DNA of 64,000 bases, taken from the NCBI RefSeq assembly GCF_043677095.1, contig NZ_JBHLJR010000003.1, positions 248,001 through 312,000 of the forward strand, given 5' to 3'. Each line of letters opens with the position of its first letter. Position 1 is the stretch's first letter. This DNA is from Natronococcus roseus. Its GTDB lineage: Archaea; Halobacteriota; Halobacteria; Halobacteriales; Natrialbaceae. The notes below the pieces were generated by a model. The model saw only the letters and a list, made by a program, of their open reading frames with translations. It was not told the origin of the DNA and searched no databases. Made by a program: the position numbers and the translations under genes. Shown piece by piece: positions 53,464-62,610 of the stretch.

Positions 53464-54975
53464 TCAGGCCGCTTGTCGCCGCTCCCACCACTGCTTGACG
53501 TACGGCCCGAAGATGAGCAGGACGATCAGGATGCTCAGGATCAGCGACAGCCACCGTCCGTACTCGAGCGGGTTCACGAAGATCATGAACGAGCCGTCCG
53601 AGAGCTGCAACGCGGTGTAGAGGTTCTCCTCGGCGATATCGCCCAGCACGACTCCGAGAACGAACGCGATCACGGAGTAGTTGTACCGGACCATGTAGAA
53701 GCCGATGATCCCGAAGACGATCACGGTGAGGATGTCGATCGGGTTGATCCGCAGGGCGTAGGTGCCCAGGAACGAGAGGACGATGACCATCGGGATGATG
53801 TAGTCCGTGTCGATCTTGGTCAGGTAGCCGAGCTGGGTCACCATCGACAGTCCGAACAGCAGGATGACGACGTTGCCGACGAGCAGCGCCAGCAACATCG
53901 TGTACGTCAGCGTCAGTTCGCCGCTGGGATCGAACATGCTCGGCCCCGGCCGGAGGTCGTGCATGAGCAGGCCGCCGATGAGGACGGCCGTCGACGAACT
54001 CCCCGGAATGCCAAAGGAGATGGCGGGGACGAGCGACCCCGCGACGGTCCCGTTGTTCGACGCCTCCGAGGCGATGACGCCGATCTCGTTGCCCGAACCG
54101 AACGAGTCAGGGTCGCTCGAGGAGCGGACCGCCTCGGAGTAGGCGACGAAGTTAGATACCGTCGCGCCTGCACCGGGGATCGCGCCGACGATCATCCCGA
54201 TGTTCGCGGACTTAAACACCGTGATCGGATGGTTGAGCGTCGACCGGACCCCTTCGGTGATACCGGCTCTGTCGATCGTGACCTCGCCCTTGGCGATGCC
54301 GCCCTCCTGGCCGGCGAGTTTCATCATCTCCGCGATCGCGAACAGCCCGATCAGAACGGCGACGAAGTCGATGCCGTCGTAGAGGTACATCGTCTCGCTG
54401 TAGCGCTGGTCGAGCGACATCGGTGCGATGCCCACGGTCGTGACCAGCAACCCCGCGACACCCGCGAGGAGCCCCTTTGCGAACGATCCACGGGTGACGA
54501 CCGTGATCATCGCCAGTCCAAGGATCGCCACGAGGAACCGTTCGGGCGTTCCGACCGCCAGGACCATCTCGATCAGCGCGGGCGAGAACAGGATCAACGC
54601 GGCGATCGTAAAGAGGCCGGCGAACGCCGAGGCGGTCGCGGAGATGGCGAGTGCCGTCGCCGCTCGTCCCTGTTGGGACATCGGATAGCCGTCGAACATC
54701 GTCGCTGCCGAGGAGGACACCCCCGGCGTGTTGATCAGGATCGCAGCGATCGAGCCGCCGTACATCGAACCGCTGTAGACCCCGACCAACAGAATAATCG
54801 CGTTTGCCGCGTCGAGGGGTAACGTCAACGGCAGAATAATCGCCATTCCCAGCGGTGGGCCGAGTCCGGGCAGTCCGCCAACGATAATGCCGATAATGAC
54901 ACCGGCCAGCAGCCAGATCATCGTCTCGACCGTCAGGAGTGCCTCGATCGCACCGACGAACGATTCGACCGTCAT
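53464..54975 (-). CDS. tctA: Tripartite tricarboxylate transporter large permease (TctA)
   Basis: A 503-residue permease with about 11-12 helices. The first half has the TctA signature GGLPGLGPPLGMAIILPLT and the second the related AIPGAGATVSNFVAY. Together with TctB it takes up carboxylates delivered by TctC. The start ATG overlaps the TctB stop (ATGA), fixing the start at 54975 rather than the earlier in-frame codon at 54993. Confidence 0.94.
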   Translation of the reverse strand: MTVESFVGAIEALLTVETMIWLLAGVIIGIIVGGLPGLGPPLGMAIILPLTLPLDAANAIILLVGVYSGSMYGGSIAAILINTPGVSSSAATMFDGYPMSQQGRAATALAISATASAFAGLFTIAALILFSPALIEMVLAVGTPERFLVAILGLAMITVVTRGSFAKGLLAGVAGLLVTTVGIAPMSLDQRYSETMYLYDGIDFVAVLIGLFAIAEMMKLAGQEGGIAKGEVTIDRAGITEGVRSTLNHPITVFKSANIGMIVGAIPGAGATVSNFVAYSEAVRSSSDPDSFGSGNEIGVIASEASNNGTVAGSLVPAISFGIPGSSSTAVLIGGLLMHDLRPGPSMFDPSGELTLTYTMLLALLVGNVVILLFGLSMVTQLGYLTKIDTDYIIPMVIVLSFLGTYALRINPIDILTVIVFGIIGFYMVRYNYSVIAFVLGVVLGDIAEENLYTALQLSDGSFMIFVNPLEYGRWLSLILSILIVLLIFGPYVKQWWERRQAA

Positions 54976-55862
54976 CCGATCACCACGCCCCACTGGAGCA
55001 GGTCACCGGCGTGGATCCAGAGACCGAGTAGGTCGTCCGGCGCTGGGAGCTCCCAGCCGGTGAGCCACCCTTCGGCGATGTCGTCCTGAATCAGGTCGTA
55101 GAAGAGGTAGGCGGTGACGAAGCTGAGAACGGTGAGCGCGACCGCTTTGGGGACGTCCATCCGAACCCAGAGCGTCCAGGCGATAACGAAGATCGGCGTC
55201 GCGTACAGCATTCCGATCGTGAACGTCAACAGCATGTACCCGACACAGAGCAACCCGGTAACCACCGGCCCCTTCGGATCGTCGATCTCGTAGACGTACA
55301 TCGCCGCCGAATCGCTCTCCTCGCCGCTCGCCGCTCGGTCGGCGTCGGCCGTTTCCGAGTCGGCCTCGTCGGCCGGCGGTTCCTCGGGTTCGGTCTCGCT
55401 CTCCGCCAGGGCCTCGGTCGTATCCGTATCCCCCATCACCTGCATCGGCTCGGCGACGAACGACTCGACGCCCTCGCCGAACCGCTCACGGAAACCGACG
55501 ACTGCGACCAGGAGTCCGACACCCGCGACGAGCGACACCAGCCCGCCGCCGTCGGCGAGGAACGTGGTAACGCCGTCGTACGTGAGGTACGCACCCAGGC
55601 CGGCCCCGACCAGCGGGGCGACGACGGTCAGGTAGTTACGAGCGAGCAGGAGGAACGCGAGAACGGCCGTCCCGCCGGCCATGAGTCGCGGGAACGTCTG
55701 AGCGTCCGGCGCGAACTCGGAGGCGCCCTGGTACATGTAGACCCCGACGACGAGAAACAACACCAGCAGGACGTGTTCCATCGTCGGTCGCTCGCCCAGC
55801 ACCGTCTCGAGGGGGGCTCGAACGCGGTCCGCGATCGAGCCTACGGTGTCGTCCTGTTCCAT
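54972..55862 (-). CDS. tctB: Tripartite tricarboxylate transporter small subunit (TctB)
   Basis: A 296-residue membrane protein with four or more helices. The N-terminal helices (EHVLLVLFLVVGVYMY ...) and the closing pair (GPVVTGLLCVGYMLLTFTIGMLY; ALTVLSFVTAYLFYDLI) fit TctB. A long acidic insertion (~residues 145-190) lies on the cytosolic side and is longer than in most bacterial TctB. It is coupled to TctA by a four-base overlap. Confidence 0.85.
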   Translation of the reverse strand: MEQDDTVGSIADRVRAPLETVLGERPTMEHVLLVLFLVVGVYMYQGASEFAPDAQTFPRLMAGGTAVLAFLLLARNYLTVVAPLVGAGLGAYLTYDGVTTFLADGGGLVSLVAGVGLLVAVVGFRERFGEGVESFVAEPMQVMGDTDTTEALAESETEPEEPPADEADSETADADRAASGEESDSAAMYVYEIDDPKGPVVTGLLCVGYMLLTFTIGMLYATPIFVIAWTLWVRMDVPKAVALTVLSFVTAYLFYDLIQDDIAEGWLTGWELPAPDDLLGLWIHAGDLLQWGVVIG

Positions 55863-55981
55863 GGCTGGATTCGTCTAACGGCGTGGAGTTCGACCGAATC
55901 TCGATCGATGCTGGTCTCGGTACGGCGTCGTTCGCGAGAGCTTCGAGTGGCGTCGGTAGCAGTAAACTTGTTCTGTGACAT
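55841..55981 (-). CDS. Possible 46-residue protein between tctC and tctB
   Basis: A short frame begins MSQNKFTATDATRSSRERRR and ends at 55841, overlapping the tctB start by 22 bases. It fills most of the otherwise empty 199-base gap between tctC and tctB. The peptide is polar and basic, unlike typical acidic haloarchaeal proteins, so it may be chance. No homolog is recognised. Confidence 0.2.
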   Translation of the reverse strand: MSQNKFTATDATRSSRERRRTETSIDRDSVELHAVRRIQPWNRTTP

Positions 55982-56061
55982 CTCTCTTTTTCGTGGCCTC
56001 GAAAGCAACGTAGTCGGCGTCTCGAGTCGGGAACGGCTTTGGCGTTCCGGTCTGTGGACGA

Positions 56062-57111
56062 CTACTCCTCCTCTTCCTCTTCGGCCTCGTCGACCATCTG
56101 CTGGAACTCGTCGAAGCCGCCGATCGCGTCCTCGACTTGCTGTTCGATCTCCTCGACGCTGCCGACGTACTGGTCTGCGGCGTCGTCCATGTCGCCGAAC
56201 TCGACGATGTTTCCGGTCTCTTCTTCCCACTCCTGTGTCTCCTCGTGCTCGGTCGCCTCCTGAACCGCCTCCATGAGGATCTCGCGTTCCTCCTCGGGCG
56301 TGTCCGGCGGCGCGACCTGCACCTGGTAGAACTCCGTGATCCAGGCGAGGCTGTCGCCGTAGTCCGTGATCGGGTCGATATCCGGGAACGTGTCAGTGAG
56401 GTCGATGTCCATCAGGTTGACGATGGTACGGGCCTCGCCGGATTCCTCGGCGGAGATCGCGGAGGTGTTCGTCGCGATGCCGGCCGGGACCTCGTCGCTC
56501 AGGACCGCCTCCTGCACCGGGCCACCGCCGTCGTAGGGGACGATGTTGTCGGCATTGAGGTCGTACTCGTCCTGAAGCAACAGCGTCGTCAGGTGACTGT
56601 CGCTGCCGGCCCCCTGGTACGCGAAGCCGCTGATCTCGTCGTCGGCGTAGGCGTCTCGAAGCTCGTCGTACGTCTCGATGTCGTAGCTGTCGTTGATGAT
56701 GATCGTGTAGCCGAACACGCCCGAGTGGGCGATCGGCTCGAGATCGTCGGGGTGCCAGCCGTCGACCTCCTGTGCTCGCCAGGTGAAGCTCCATCCCGGC
56801 GGGTTGACGGTTCCGAACGTGTAGCCGTCCGGATCCTGTTCGACGAGCCACTCGCTGCCGAGCATGCTGCCGGCGCCCTCCCGGTTGTCGATCTCGATCG
56901 ACTGATCGAGCGGGTCCTCCATCAGCGGCGCCATCTGGCGGGCGTACGTGTCCGTTCCGCCACCCTCTCCCCAGGGGATCATCCACGTCAGCGATTCGGA
57001 GGGGAAGTCGTCCCCGTTATCGCCATTGTCGTCTCCGAGGCACCCGGCAAGTCCGGTCAGTCCCACAGCCCCAACTGCACCCGTTGTCTGGACGAACGTT
57101 CGTCGGTCCAT
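56062..57111 (-). CDS. tctC: Tripartite tricarboxylate transporter binding lipoprotein (TctC/Bug)
   Basis: A 349-residue substrate-binding protein and first gene of the cluster. It has a twin-arginine signal (MDRRTFVQTTGAVG) and a lipobox Cys near residue 23 (LTGLAGC), then an Asn/Asp linker. The Bug-type core follows (MIPWGEGGGTDTYARQM; IDNREGAGSMLGSEW; FAYQGAGSDSHLTTLLL). The C-terminus is Glu-rich. The ATG at 57111 is favoured: AACTATTATGTAC lies about 28 bases upstream. Bug proteins bind a wide range of carboxylates, so the substrate is open. Confidence 0.92.
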   Translation of the reverse strand: MDRRTFVQTTGAVGAVGLTGLAGCLGDDNGDNGDDFPSESLTWMIPWGEGGGTDTYARQMAPLMEDPLDQSIEIDNREGAGSMLGSEWLVEQDPDGYTFGTVNPPGWSFTWRAQEVDGWHPDDLEPIAHSGVFGYTIIINDSYDIETYDELRDAYADDEISGFAYQGAGSDSHLTTLLLQDEYDLNADNIVPYDGGGPVQEAVLSDEVPAGIATNTSAISAEESGEARTIVNLMDIDLTDTFPDIDPITDYGDSLAWITEFYQVQVAPPDTPEEEREILMEAVQEATEHEETQEWEEETGNIVEFGDMDDAADQYVGSVEEIEQQVEDAIGGFDEFQQMVDEAEEEEEE

Positions 57112-57316
57112 GATAACGGAGAACATGAATCAAGAGTACATAATAGTTTTGGATATCCGGTGCGCGTCTCGAGAAACCCTTGAATTCATTATATTATTCG
57201 AAGGGCCGTTACTGATTACATATCTCGGTGCTATTCCCGGATATATGTAAGTATCACTTCAGGTACTGGTGACCGAATCACTCGTACCTATATCGGTCCC
57301 CTCACTACCGTCCCGC
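57112..57316. promoter_or_regulatory. Divergent promoter region, tctC and M20 hydrolase
   Basis: An AT-rich region by local standards. The minus strand has AACTATTATGTAC (about 57133-57145) for tctC. The plus strand has CCTATATCGG (57287-57296), centred 26 bases before the hydrolase ATG at 57317. A shared regulator of the transporter and both M20 hydrolases could act here. Confidence 0.5.
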
Positions 57317-58621
57317 ATGGACGAACGAACGGCGAGGAATCGAGTCGAAGAGGCGATCATCGATCGAGAGGACGACCTGCTGGGACTGCTCGAGGATCTC
57401 GTCGCCGCGAAGTCGGTGACCGGTCACGAACCCCGCGGACAGGACGTGATGCTCGAGGCGTTCGACGACCTCGGACTCGAGGTCGACACCTGGGAGCCGA
57501 GCGTCGAGGCGCTCGAGGACCACCCCGGGTTCTTCCGGACGTCGTCGTACGACGAGTACGGGTACGACGGCCGGGAGAACGCGGTGGCGACCGTTCCGGG
57601 TTCCGGCGACGGGCCAACCCTCGCGCTCTCGGGGCACATCGACGTCGTCCCTGCCGACCCCGAATCCGCCTGGGAGTCCGATCCCTGGACGCTCCGACGC
57701 GAGGGTGACGAACTCTACGGCCGCGGCGTCTCCGATATGAAGGGCGGGCTCGCCGCGATGCTCGTCGCGGTCGAGGCCCTGCAGGACGAAGGGATCGACC
57801 TCGCGGGCGATCTCTACGTCCAGAGCACTATCGAGGAGGAAGCCGGCGGCGTCGGCGGCCTGCTCTCGGTCCTCGAGCGCGGCTACGTTCCCGATGCGGC
57901 CATTATTCCGGAGCCGTTCGGCCTGCCGAACGTCGGCATCGCCAGCGCGGGCGTGATGTTCTTCGACGTCACCGTTCCGGGGAAGAAGGCCCACGCCGCC
58001 TGGGGCCACCAGGGCGTCAGCGCCTTCGACAAGGCGTGTCGCGTGCGCGGCGCGCTCGAGGAGCTGAACGACGAACGGCAGGCCAGGATCGACTTCCCGC
58101 CCGCTTACGGCGCCGACCCCGACCTTGAGGGCCACGTGACGAACATCAACCTCGGCGTCGTCGAGGGCGGGGACTGGCCCGCCTCGGTGCCCGCCGAGGT
58201 GTTGCTGCAGGGACGGGTCGGCTGGCCGCCCGGCGAGAGCCGCGGCGAGGTCCGCGAGGCGATCGAGGGCGCGATCGCAGACGCGACCGAGGACGACGAG
58301 TGGCTGTCCGAACACCCGCCGACCGTCGAGTGGACCGGTTGGAACGCCGCGCCTCACGAGGTTCCCCGCGATGCCGAGATCGTCGAAATCGCGAAACGAA
58401 ACGCCGAGTCGATCACCGGCGAGGGCGGCACGTTCGTCGGCGGCAACGCGGCGCTCGACGAGCGGTTCTACCAGCGGTACTACGACGTTCCCGTCGTTAC
58501 GGCGGGGCCCTACGGGCCGAACCTCCACGGCGTCGACGAGTACACGACGCTCACGTCGCTGGTCGAGACGGCACAGACCATCGCGACGGCTGCGATCGAC
58601 TACTGCGGGCTCGCGGAGTAG
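57317..58621 (+). CDS. M20-family metallohydrolase (ArgE/DapE type), second copy
   Basis: A 434-residue two-zinc hydrolase. Ligands: His in ALSGHIDVVPADP, bridging Asp in GRGVSDMKGGLAAML, Glu pair in STIEEEAGGVGG, Glu in IIPEPFGLP and His in GPYGPNLHGVDEYT. It is only distantly similar to the M20 protein at 52144 and keeps a longer N-terminus. It is divergent from tctC, so the transporter cluster is flanked by an M20 gene at one end and contains another. It may hydrolyse an imported N-acyl amino acid or peptide (inference). Confidence 0.92.
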   Translation: MDERTARNRVEEAIIDREDDLLGLLEDLVAAKSVTGHEPRGQDVMLEAFDDLGLEVDTWEPSVEALEDHPGFFRTSSYDEYGYDGRENAVATVPGSGDGPTLALSGHIDVVPADPESAWESDPWTLRREGDELYGRGVSDMKGGLAAMLVAVEALQDEGIDLAGDLYVQSTIEEEAGGVGGLLSVLERGYVPDAAIIPEPFGLPNVGIASAGVMFFDVTVPGKKAHAAWGHQGVSAFDKACRVRGALEELNDERQARIDFPPAYGADPDLEGHVTNINLGVVEGGDWPASVPAEVLLQGRVGWPPGESRGEVREAIEGAIADATEDDEWLSEHPPTVEWTGWNAAPHEVPRDAEIVEIAKRNAESITGEGGTFVGGNAALDERFYQRYYDVPVVTAGPYGPNLHGVDEYTTLTSLVETAQTIATAAIDYCGLAE

Positions 58622-58665
58622 AGGTTCCTCACGTCGAGTCGAAACCGAAACTGCGCCGGAGAAAG

Positions 58666-61446
58666 TCAGGCGTCGAGGATCTGTCGAACGACGTCGGGTG
58701 CGTCCTCGAGCGCGTCGTCCAGTTCGTCGACGTTCGGACCGCCGCCCTGGGCGAAGTCCGGCGGACCGCCCCCGCCGCCGCCGACCTTCGCGGCGAGCTC
58801 GCCGACGACCTCGCCGGCGTTGACGCCGACGTCGTCGGGAACGGCGACGACGAACTGCGCGCCGCTCTCGCCGCTGCCGAGTATCGCGATCTTGCCCTCG
58901 TCGCGAATGGCGGTCGCCGTCGCGCGCAGTTCGTCCATGTCGGCGTCGATGCGGTCGACGACCGCCGCGGTGTCGCCGACCTCGATCTCGTCGCCGCCGC
59001 CACCGCCGCCCGCGCGGGCCGCGGCGAGCTGTTCTTTCAGGTCCTCGATCTCCTTGCCGCGGGCCTTCCACTCCTCGAAGAACCGCTCGGCGGTGTCGGG
59101 AACCTCGTCGGGGGAGACGTCGAGGACCTCGGCAGCCCCGTAGAGGGCGTCCTCGGTCTCCTGGGTCGCCGCGATGGCGGCCTCGCCCGCGGCGAAGGTG
59201 AGCCGTTCGACGCCGTCCTGGACGCGCTCGCTCGAGCGGATCTTGATCGTGCCGATCTCGCCGGTGCGGGCGACGTGGGTCCCTCCGCAGGCCTGGACGT
59301 CCTCGTCGACGTGGATCAGCCGGATCTGCTCGCCCGGCGGGATCCCGCCCTGGTAGAGGTCGAACCCGTGCTCGCTCTCTGCGTCGTGGCGGTCGGGCCA
59401 CTCCTGGGTCACCGGGGCGTTGTCCATCACGATCTCGTTTGCCTCCCGTTCGATTCGCTTGACGTCCTCGCGGGAGATCCGATCGTAGTGGCGAAGGTCG
59501 ATCCGCGAGGAGTCGACGCCCTTCTGGGCGCCGGCCTGACGGACGTGCTCGCCGAGCACCTTGCGGGCGGCGTGGATGACGATGTGGGTCGCCGTGTGGT
59601 GGCGCATCAGCTGTCGGCGTCGGTCGACGTCGAGGTATCCTTTCACGAACTCGCCCTTGTCCGGACGGGCGTCGGTCCGGTGAAGGACGACGTCGTCCTC
59701 GATCTGGACGTCTTCGACCTCGACTGTCGTCTCGTCGGTCGAGAGCGTCCCCGTGTCGGCGGGCTGGCCCCCGCCCTCGGGGTAGAACATCGTCTGATCG
59801 AGCACGACGTCGTAGCCGTCCTCGAGCTCGAAGACGTCGAGGACGACGGCCTCGAACTCGGTACGCTGCTGATCGTCGTAGTACAGCTTCTCCGTCTCGG
59901 GGAGGTCGTCGAACCGGGAATCGGTCTCGCCGGTCGCCTCCTCGAGCGCCTCGACGGTGTCGTGGCGCTGTGCGACGAGACTGTAGAAGTCGTCGGGAAC
60001 GTCGACGTCTGCGCCGGCCTCGGCGGCGATACCCTCGACCATGTCGGGCTGGATCCCGTGGGAGTCGTAGAGTTCGATCAGCTCCTCGGTCGGGATCGGC
60101 TCGCCCTTCTTTGCGTACTCCGTCGCGAGGGCTTCGACCCGGCGACCGCCGCGCTCGAGGGTCTCGCGGTACTTCTCGACCTCGGTGCGGACGATGTCGC
60201 GGATCGTGTCGCGGTTCTCGTACTCGAGGCGCTCGGCCTGCATGTCGACGAGTTCGTCCAGCGGCGCGTCGACGCCGACGTTGTCACAGAGTCGTTTCGT
60301 TCGGCGAAGCACCATCCGGGCGAGATACCCCGTCCCGACGTTCGAGGGGACGATGCCGTCGCCGAGCATGTACGCGAGGGTCCGGCAGTGGTCGGCGATC
60401 GCGTAGATATCCTCGAGGGGCTCCATCAGTTCCTCGAGCTCGCCGGCGTCGACGCCGAGTTCGTCCGCGATCTCGCCGCGGGCAGTCTCCATATCCTCGG
60501 CCTCGTCGATGTCCATGTGGCCCGCCAGCTTGGCGGCGCGGTGGACCAGCTCGCTCTCGTCGTCGGAGTGATCGAGCTCGGCGTTGTTCTTCAGGAACTC
60601 GATCATGTCGGGGTAGATCGCCTCGTAGACGGTCGGCGTCCCCTGGGACACCCAGGTCCAGCGCTCGAGCCCGTAGCCCGTGTCGACGATGTAGGTGTCC
60701 ATGTAGGAGTAGGCGTTCCCGTCTTTCATCTCGAACTCCCCGTCGGGATCCTGCTCCATGCACATGAAGACGAGCGTCGCGAGCTCGACGCCCTTGAAGA
60801 TAACCTCGATCGCGGGGCCGGCGTTGCCGCCGCCGACCCACGGATCCTCGATGTAGATGACCTCCTCGAGGTCGACGCCCATCGAGTCGAAGAACTCGTC
60901 GCAGAGTTCTACTGTTCGGTCCTTCCAGTAGACCTCGCCCTGGTAGGCGTACTGGTTGGGGTTCTCGAGGTCCTCGCGGGCGTTGAACGCGTGGTGGGCC
61001 ATCATCTCGAACGCCATCGTGTGTCGGCCCGTCTTCCCGACGTTGTCGATGTCCTGCATCCGGATGCAGGGCTGGGAGATGGTCAGGGGATTCGCCGGCG
61101 GCGGCGTCTCTCCGCTGGTCACGAGCGGCTGGAAGTCGTAGATCGACGCCTGGGTCAACAGAACGTCGTCCCGCCAGCGGTTCGCCGCGACGGGGTAGGG
61201 CTCGATACGCTCGTGGTCGTGGCCCTCGAAAAAGGAGAGGAACGTCTCCCGCATCTCTTCCAGACTGTGCTCCTCGTCGAACCCGGGGTTGCCGATGAAG
61301 TCGTACTCCTCGCAGGGCGGCTCGCCGCAGGTCTCTCGCTCGTAGTCGCGCGTCCAGAAGTGTGCGCCACAGGAGGGACACTCCTTGCGCTCGAAGCCTT
61401 CCTCCTCGAAGTACTCGAGGCGGTACTCCTCCTCCAGTTCACTCAT
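58666..61446 (-). CDS. alaS: Alanyl-tRNA synthetase
   Basis: A 926-residue class II synthetase of archaeal type. It begins with a short Cys-rich zinc-like segment (CPSCGAHFWTRDYERETCGEPPC, split around residues 23-45), then the catalytic core, with ALANyl motifs such as QPCIRMQDIDNVGKTGRH. The editing domain carries HHTATHIVIHAARKVLG and the zinc motif CGGTHVARTG. The C-terminal Gly-rich C-Ala domain ends in DDALEDAPDVVRQILDA. The ATG at 61446 is used; CTATTTTACCC lies about 26-30 bases upstream. Confidence 0.96.
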   Translation of the reverse strand: MSELEEEYRLEYFEEEGFERKECPSCGAHFWTRDYERETCGEPPCEEYDFIGNPGFDEEHSLEEMRETFLSFFEGHDHERIEPYPVAANRWRDDVLLTQASIYDFQPLVTSGETPPPANPLTISQPCIRMQDIDNVGKTGRHTMAFEMMAHHAFNAREDLENPNQYAYQGEVYWKDRTVELCDEFFDSMGVDLEEVIYIEDPWVGGGNAGPAIEVIFKGVELATLVFMCMEQDPDGEFEMKDGNAYSYMDTYIVDTGYGLERWTWVSQGTPTVYEAIYPDMIEFLKNNAELDHSDDESELVHRAAKLAGHMDIDEAEDMETARGEIADELGVDAGELEELMEPLEDIYAIADHCRTLAYMLGDGIVPSNVGTGYLARMVLRRTKRLCDNVGVDAPLDELVDMQAERLEYENRDTIRDIVRTEVEKYRETLERGGRRVEALATEYAKKGEPIPTEELIELYDSHGIQPDMVEGIAAEAGADVDVPDDFYSLVAQRHDTVEALEEATGETDSRFDDLPETEKLYYDDQQRTEFEAVVLDVFELEDGYDVVLDQTMFYPEGGGQPADTGTLSTDETTVEVEDVQIEDDVVLHRTDARPDKGEFVKGYLDVDRRRQLMRHHTATHIVIHAARKVLGEHVRQAGAQKGVDSSRIDLRHYDRISREDVKRIEREANEIVMDNAPVTQEWPDRHDAESEHGFDLYQGGIPPGEQIRLIHVDEDVQACGGTHVARTGEIGTIKIRSSERVQDGVERLTFAAGEAAIAATQETEDALYGAAEVLDVSPDEVPDTAERFFEEWKARGKEIEDLKEQLAAARAGGGGGGDEIEVGDTAAVVDRIDADMDELRATATAIRDEGKIAILGSGESGAQFVVAVPDDVGVNAGEVVGELAAKVGGGGGGPPDFAQGGGPNVDELDDALEDAPDVVRQILDA

Positions 61447-61566
61447 TACACGTGTGTTGGCCCCGCAGCGGGTAAAATAGTTCCGCAACCGTTATTCGGG
61501 ATAGATCGCCCAACGACGGCGGTCTCGGGCTCGAGGCTGTCGGGCGACCTCCCTCGTAAGCGGGCG

Positions 61567-62061
61567 TCAGCGGTAGGCAAACGCCACCGCCAGCAACACG
61601 ACGAACGTACTCGCCAGCGCACCGACGGCGACGACGGCGTCGTCGACCTCGAGCCAGACGAGTGGAACGAACCCGAGCAATAGGATGCCACAACCCATCG
61701 CGACGAACCCCAGCCGACGGCCAGTTTTCCGGTCGACGTCGGGTGTGGTCAGCAGTTCCCGGCGATCGCGAACCGCGACGAGCCAGCCGAGAACGAAACA
61801 CAACAGCGCGCTCGCGAGGATCGTCGCCGTCCCGACGATCGCCGACGGAAGCTCGAAGACGATCGCCCCGGCCAGCGCGAACAGCCCAATCCCGACGAGC
61901 GCGAGGACGGCGGCGTTCGCTCGAGCGCTCGCGTCGTCGTCCGGCTCGAGGCCGTACAGCCGCCGCGTCCAGCTTCCGGCCCGAAGCGAGGCGAGCGCGA
62001 GCGCGAGACAGCCGGCGCCGACGGCGAGGAGGGCGGCGATTCCGCCGGTCGAGGGAGACAT
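61567..62061 (-). CDS. Membrane protein with four to five helices
   Basis: A 164-residue protein with hydrophobic segments at about 6-27, 47-69, 72-94, 116-135 and 140-162, linked by short charged loops (RRLYGLEPDDDASARAN; AVRDRRELLTTPDVDRKTGRR). It is about 120 bases upstream of alaS on the same strand. No family is recognised. Confidence 0.7.
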   Translation of the reverse strand: MSPSTGGIAALLAVGAGCLALALASLRAGSWTRRLYGLEPDDDASARANAAVLALVGIGLFALAGAIVFELPSAIVGTATILASALLCFVLGWLVAVRDRRELLTTPDVDRKTGRRLGFVAMGCGILLLGFVPLVWLEVDDAVVAVGALASTFVVLLAVAFAYR

Positions 62062-62183
62062 GGCTGGCGAGCGGTACGTTCCGAACTGCGAAAGCTACGT
62101 CGAACGGATCGATACCAGTAGCGTATGGACGGACCGTTCGGCGACGTGTCTGCAGTGCCGATTAGCCGCCACGGGGTGGGACT

Positions 62184-62279
62184 GAAAGGGCTGGCGTTCT
62201 CGAGCATTCCGACGACGCAAGCACGCGACTGCAAGGAGCGCGCAGCGAGTCAGAACGCTCGAGAACGGCAGGGGCTTTC
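62184..62279. ncRNA. Candidate structured RNA or element end: 15-bp stem
   Basis: CTGGCGTTCTCGAGC (62191-62205) pairs with GCTCGAGAACGGCAG (62257-62271) with one mismatch, enclosing 51 bases. The outer GAAAG (62184-62188) and CTTTC (62275-62279) extend the pairing. The enclosed part has smaller self-complementary GC-rich pieces. No promoter is obvious and the strand is undecided. Confidence 0.35.
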
Positions 62280-62382
62280 GTGGTGATGGTTCCAGAAGCA
62301 CGTCCTGCTCGCACGAACAAAGGGGATCGCCACGCCCTCCCCAGCCGATTCACTCACTCCCTACGGTCGTTCGTTCATCCAC

Positions 62383-62405
62383 TGGAAGACGCGCTGCGTC
62401 TTCCA
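62383..62405. other. Perfect 10-bp hairpin
   Basis: TGGAAGACGC and GCGTCTTCCA are exact inverted repeats around a three-base loop GCT. It stands in the non-coding region between rfcS and the membrane protein at 61567, about 200 bases past the rfcS stop. Confidence 0.5.
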
Positions 62406-62610
62406 AGCCGTTCGCTCGCATGGCTCGCGAAGACCTCGCGCAGTATCGTCGACCTCCCTCACTGACGTTCGGTCCGTCGACAGCGCACGCCACCGCAGCG
62501 AGGGACGGTTGATACCCGGTGAGACGTAGTTCACCCGTACGGAACGCAAGGTTCACGACCCCGCCGAATAACGAACTCGCAGTTCCGACTACCGATCCCG
62601 AACGCCGCGC

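Larger units (their letters stand above)
62062..62610. other. Long non-coding stretch with hairpins and dispersed-repeat features
   Basis: No credible gene in 549 bases. It contains the long stem at 62184-62279, a perfect hairpin at 62383-62405, and a segment (62330-62350) similar to bases 775-797. GGGGTGGGACTGAAAGGG at about 62173-62190 is a motif of the kind often repeated between haloarchaeal genes (from general knowledge). It may be the remnant of a mobile or structured element. Confidence 0.5.

Noticed and set aside
51475..54822. Plus-strand open frame of 1115 codons opposite the tctA-M20 region
   Set aside because: Crosses several recognisable minus-strand genes and their gaps; composition (Arg/Gln/Asp-rich) is typical of a complement-strand artefact.
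58300..61683. Plus-strand open frame of 1127 codons opposite alaS
   Set aside because: Shadow of alaS: GC-rich genes leave the opposite strand open. The predicted protein is Val/Asp/Gly-rich without domains, while the minus strand encodes a full AlaRS.
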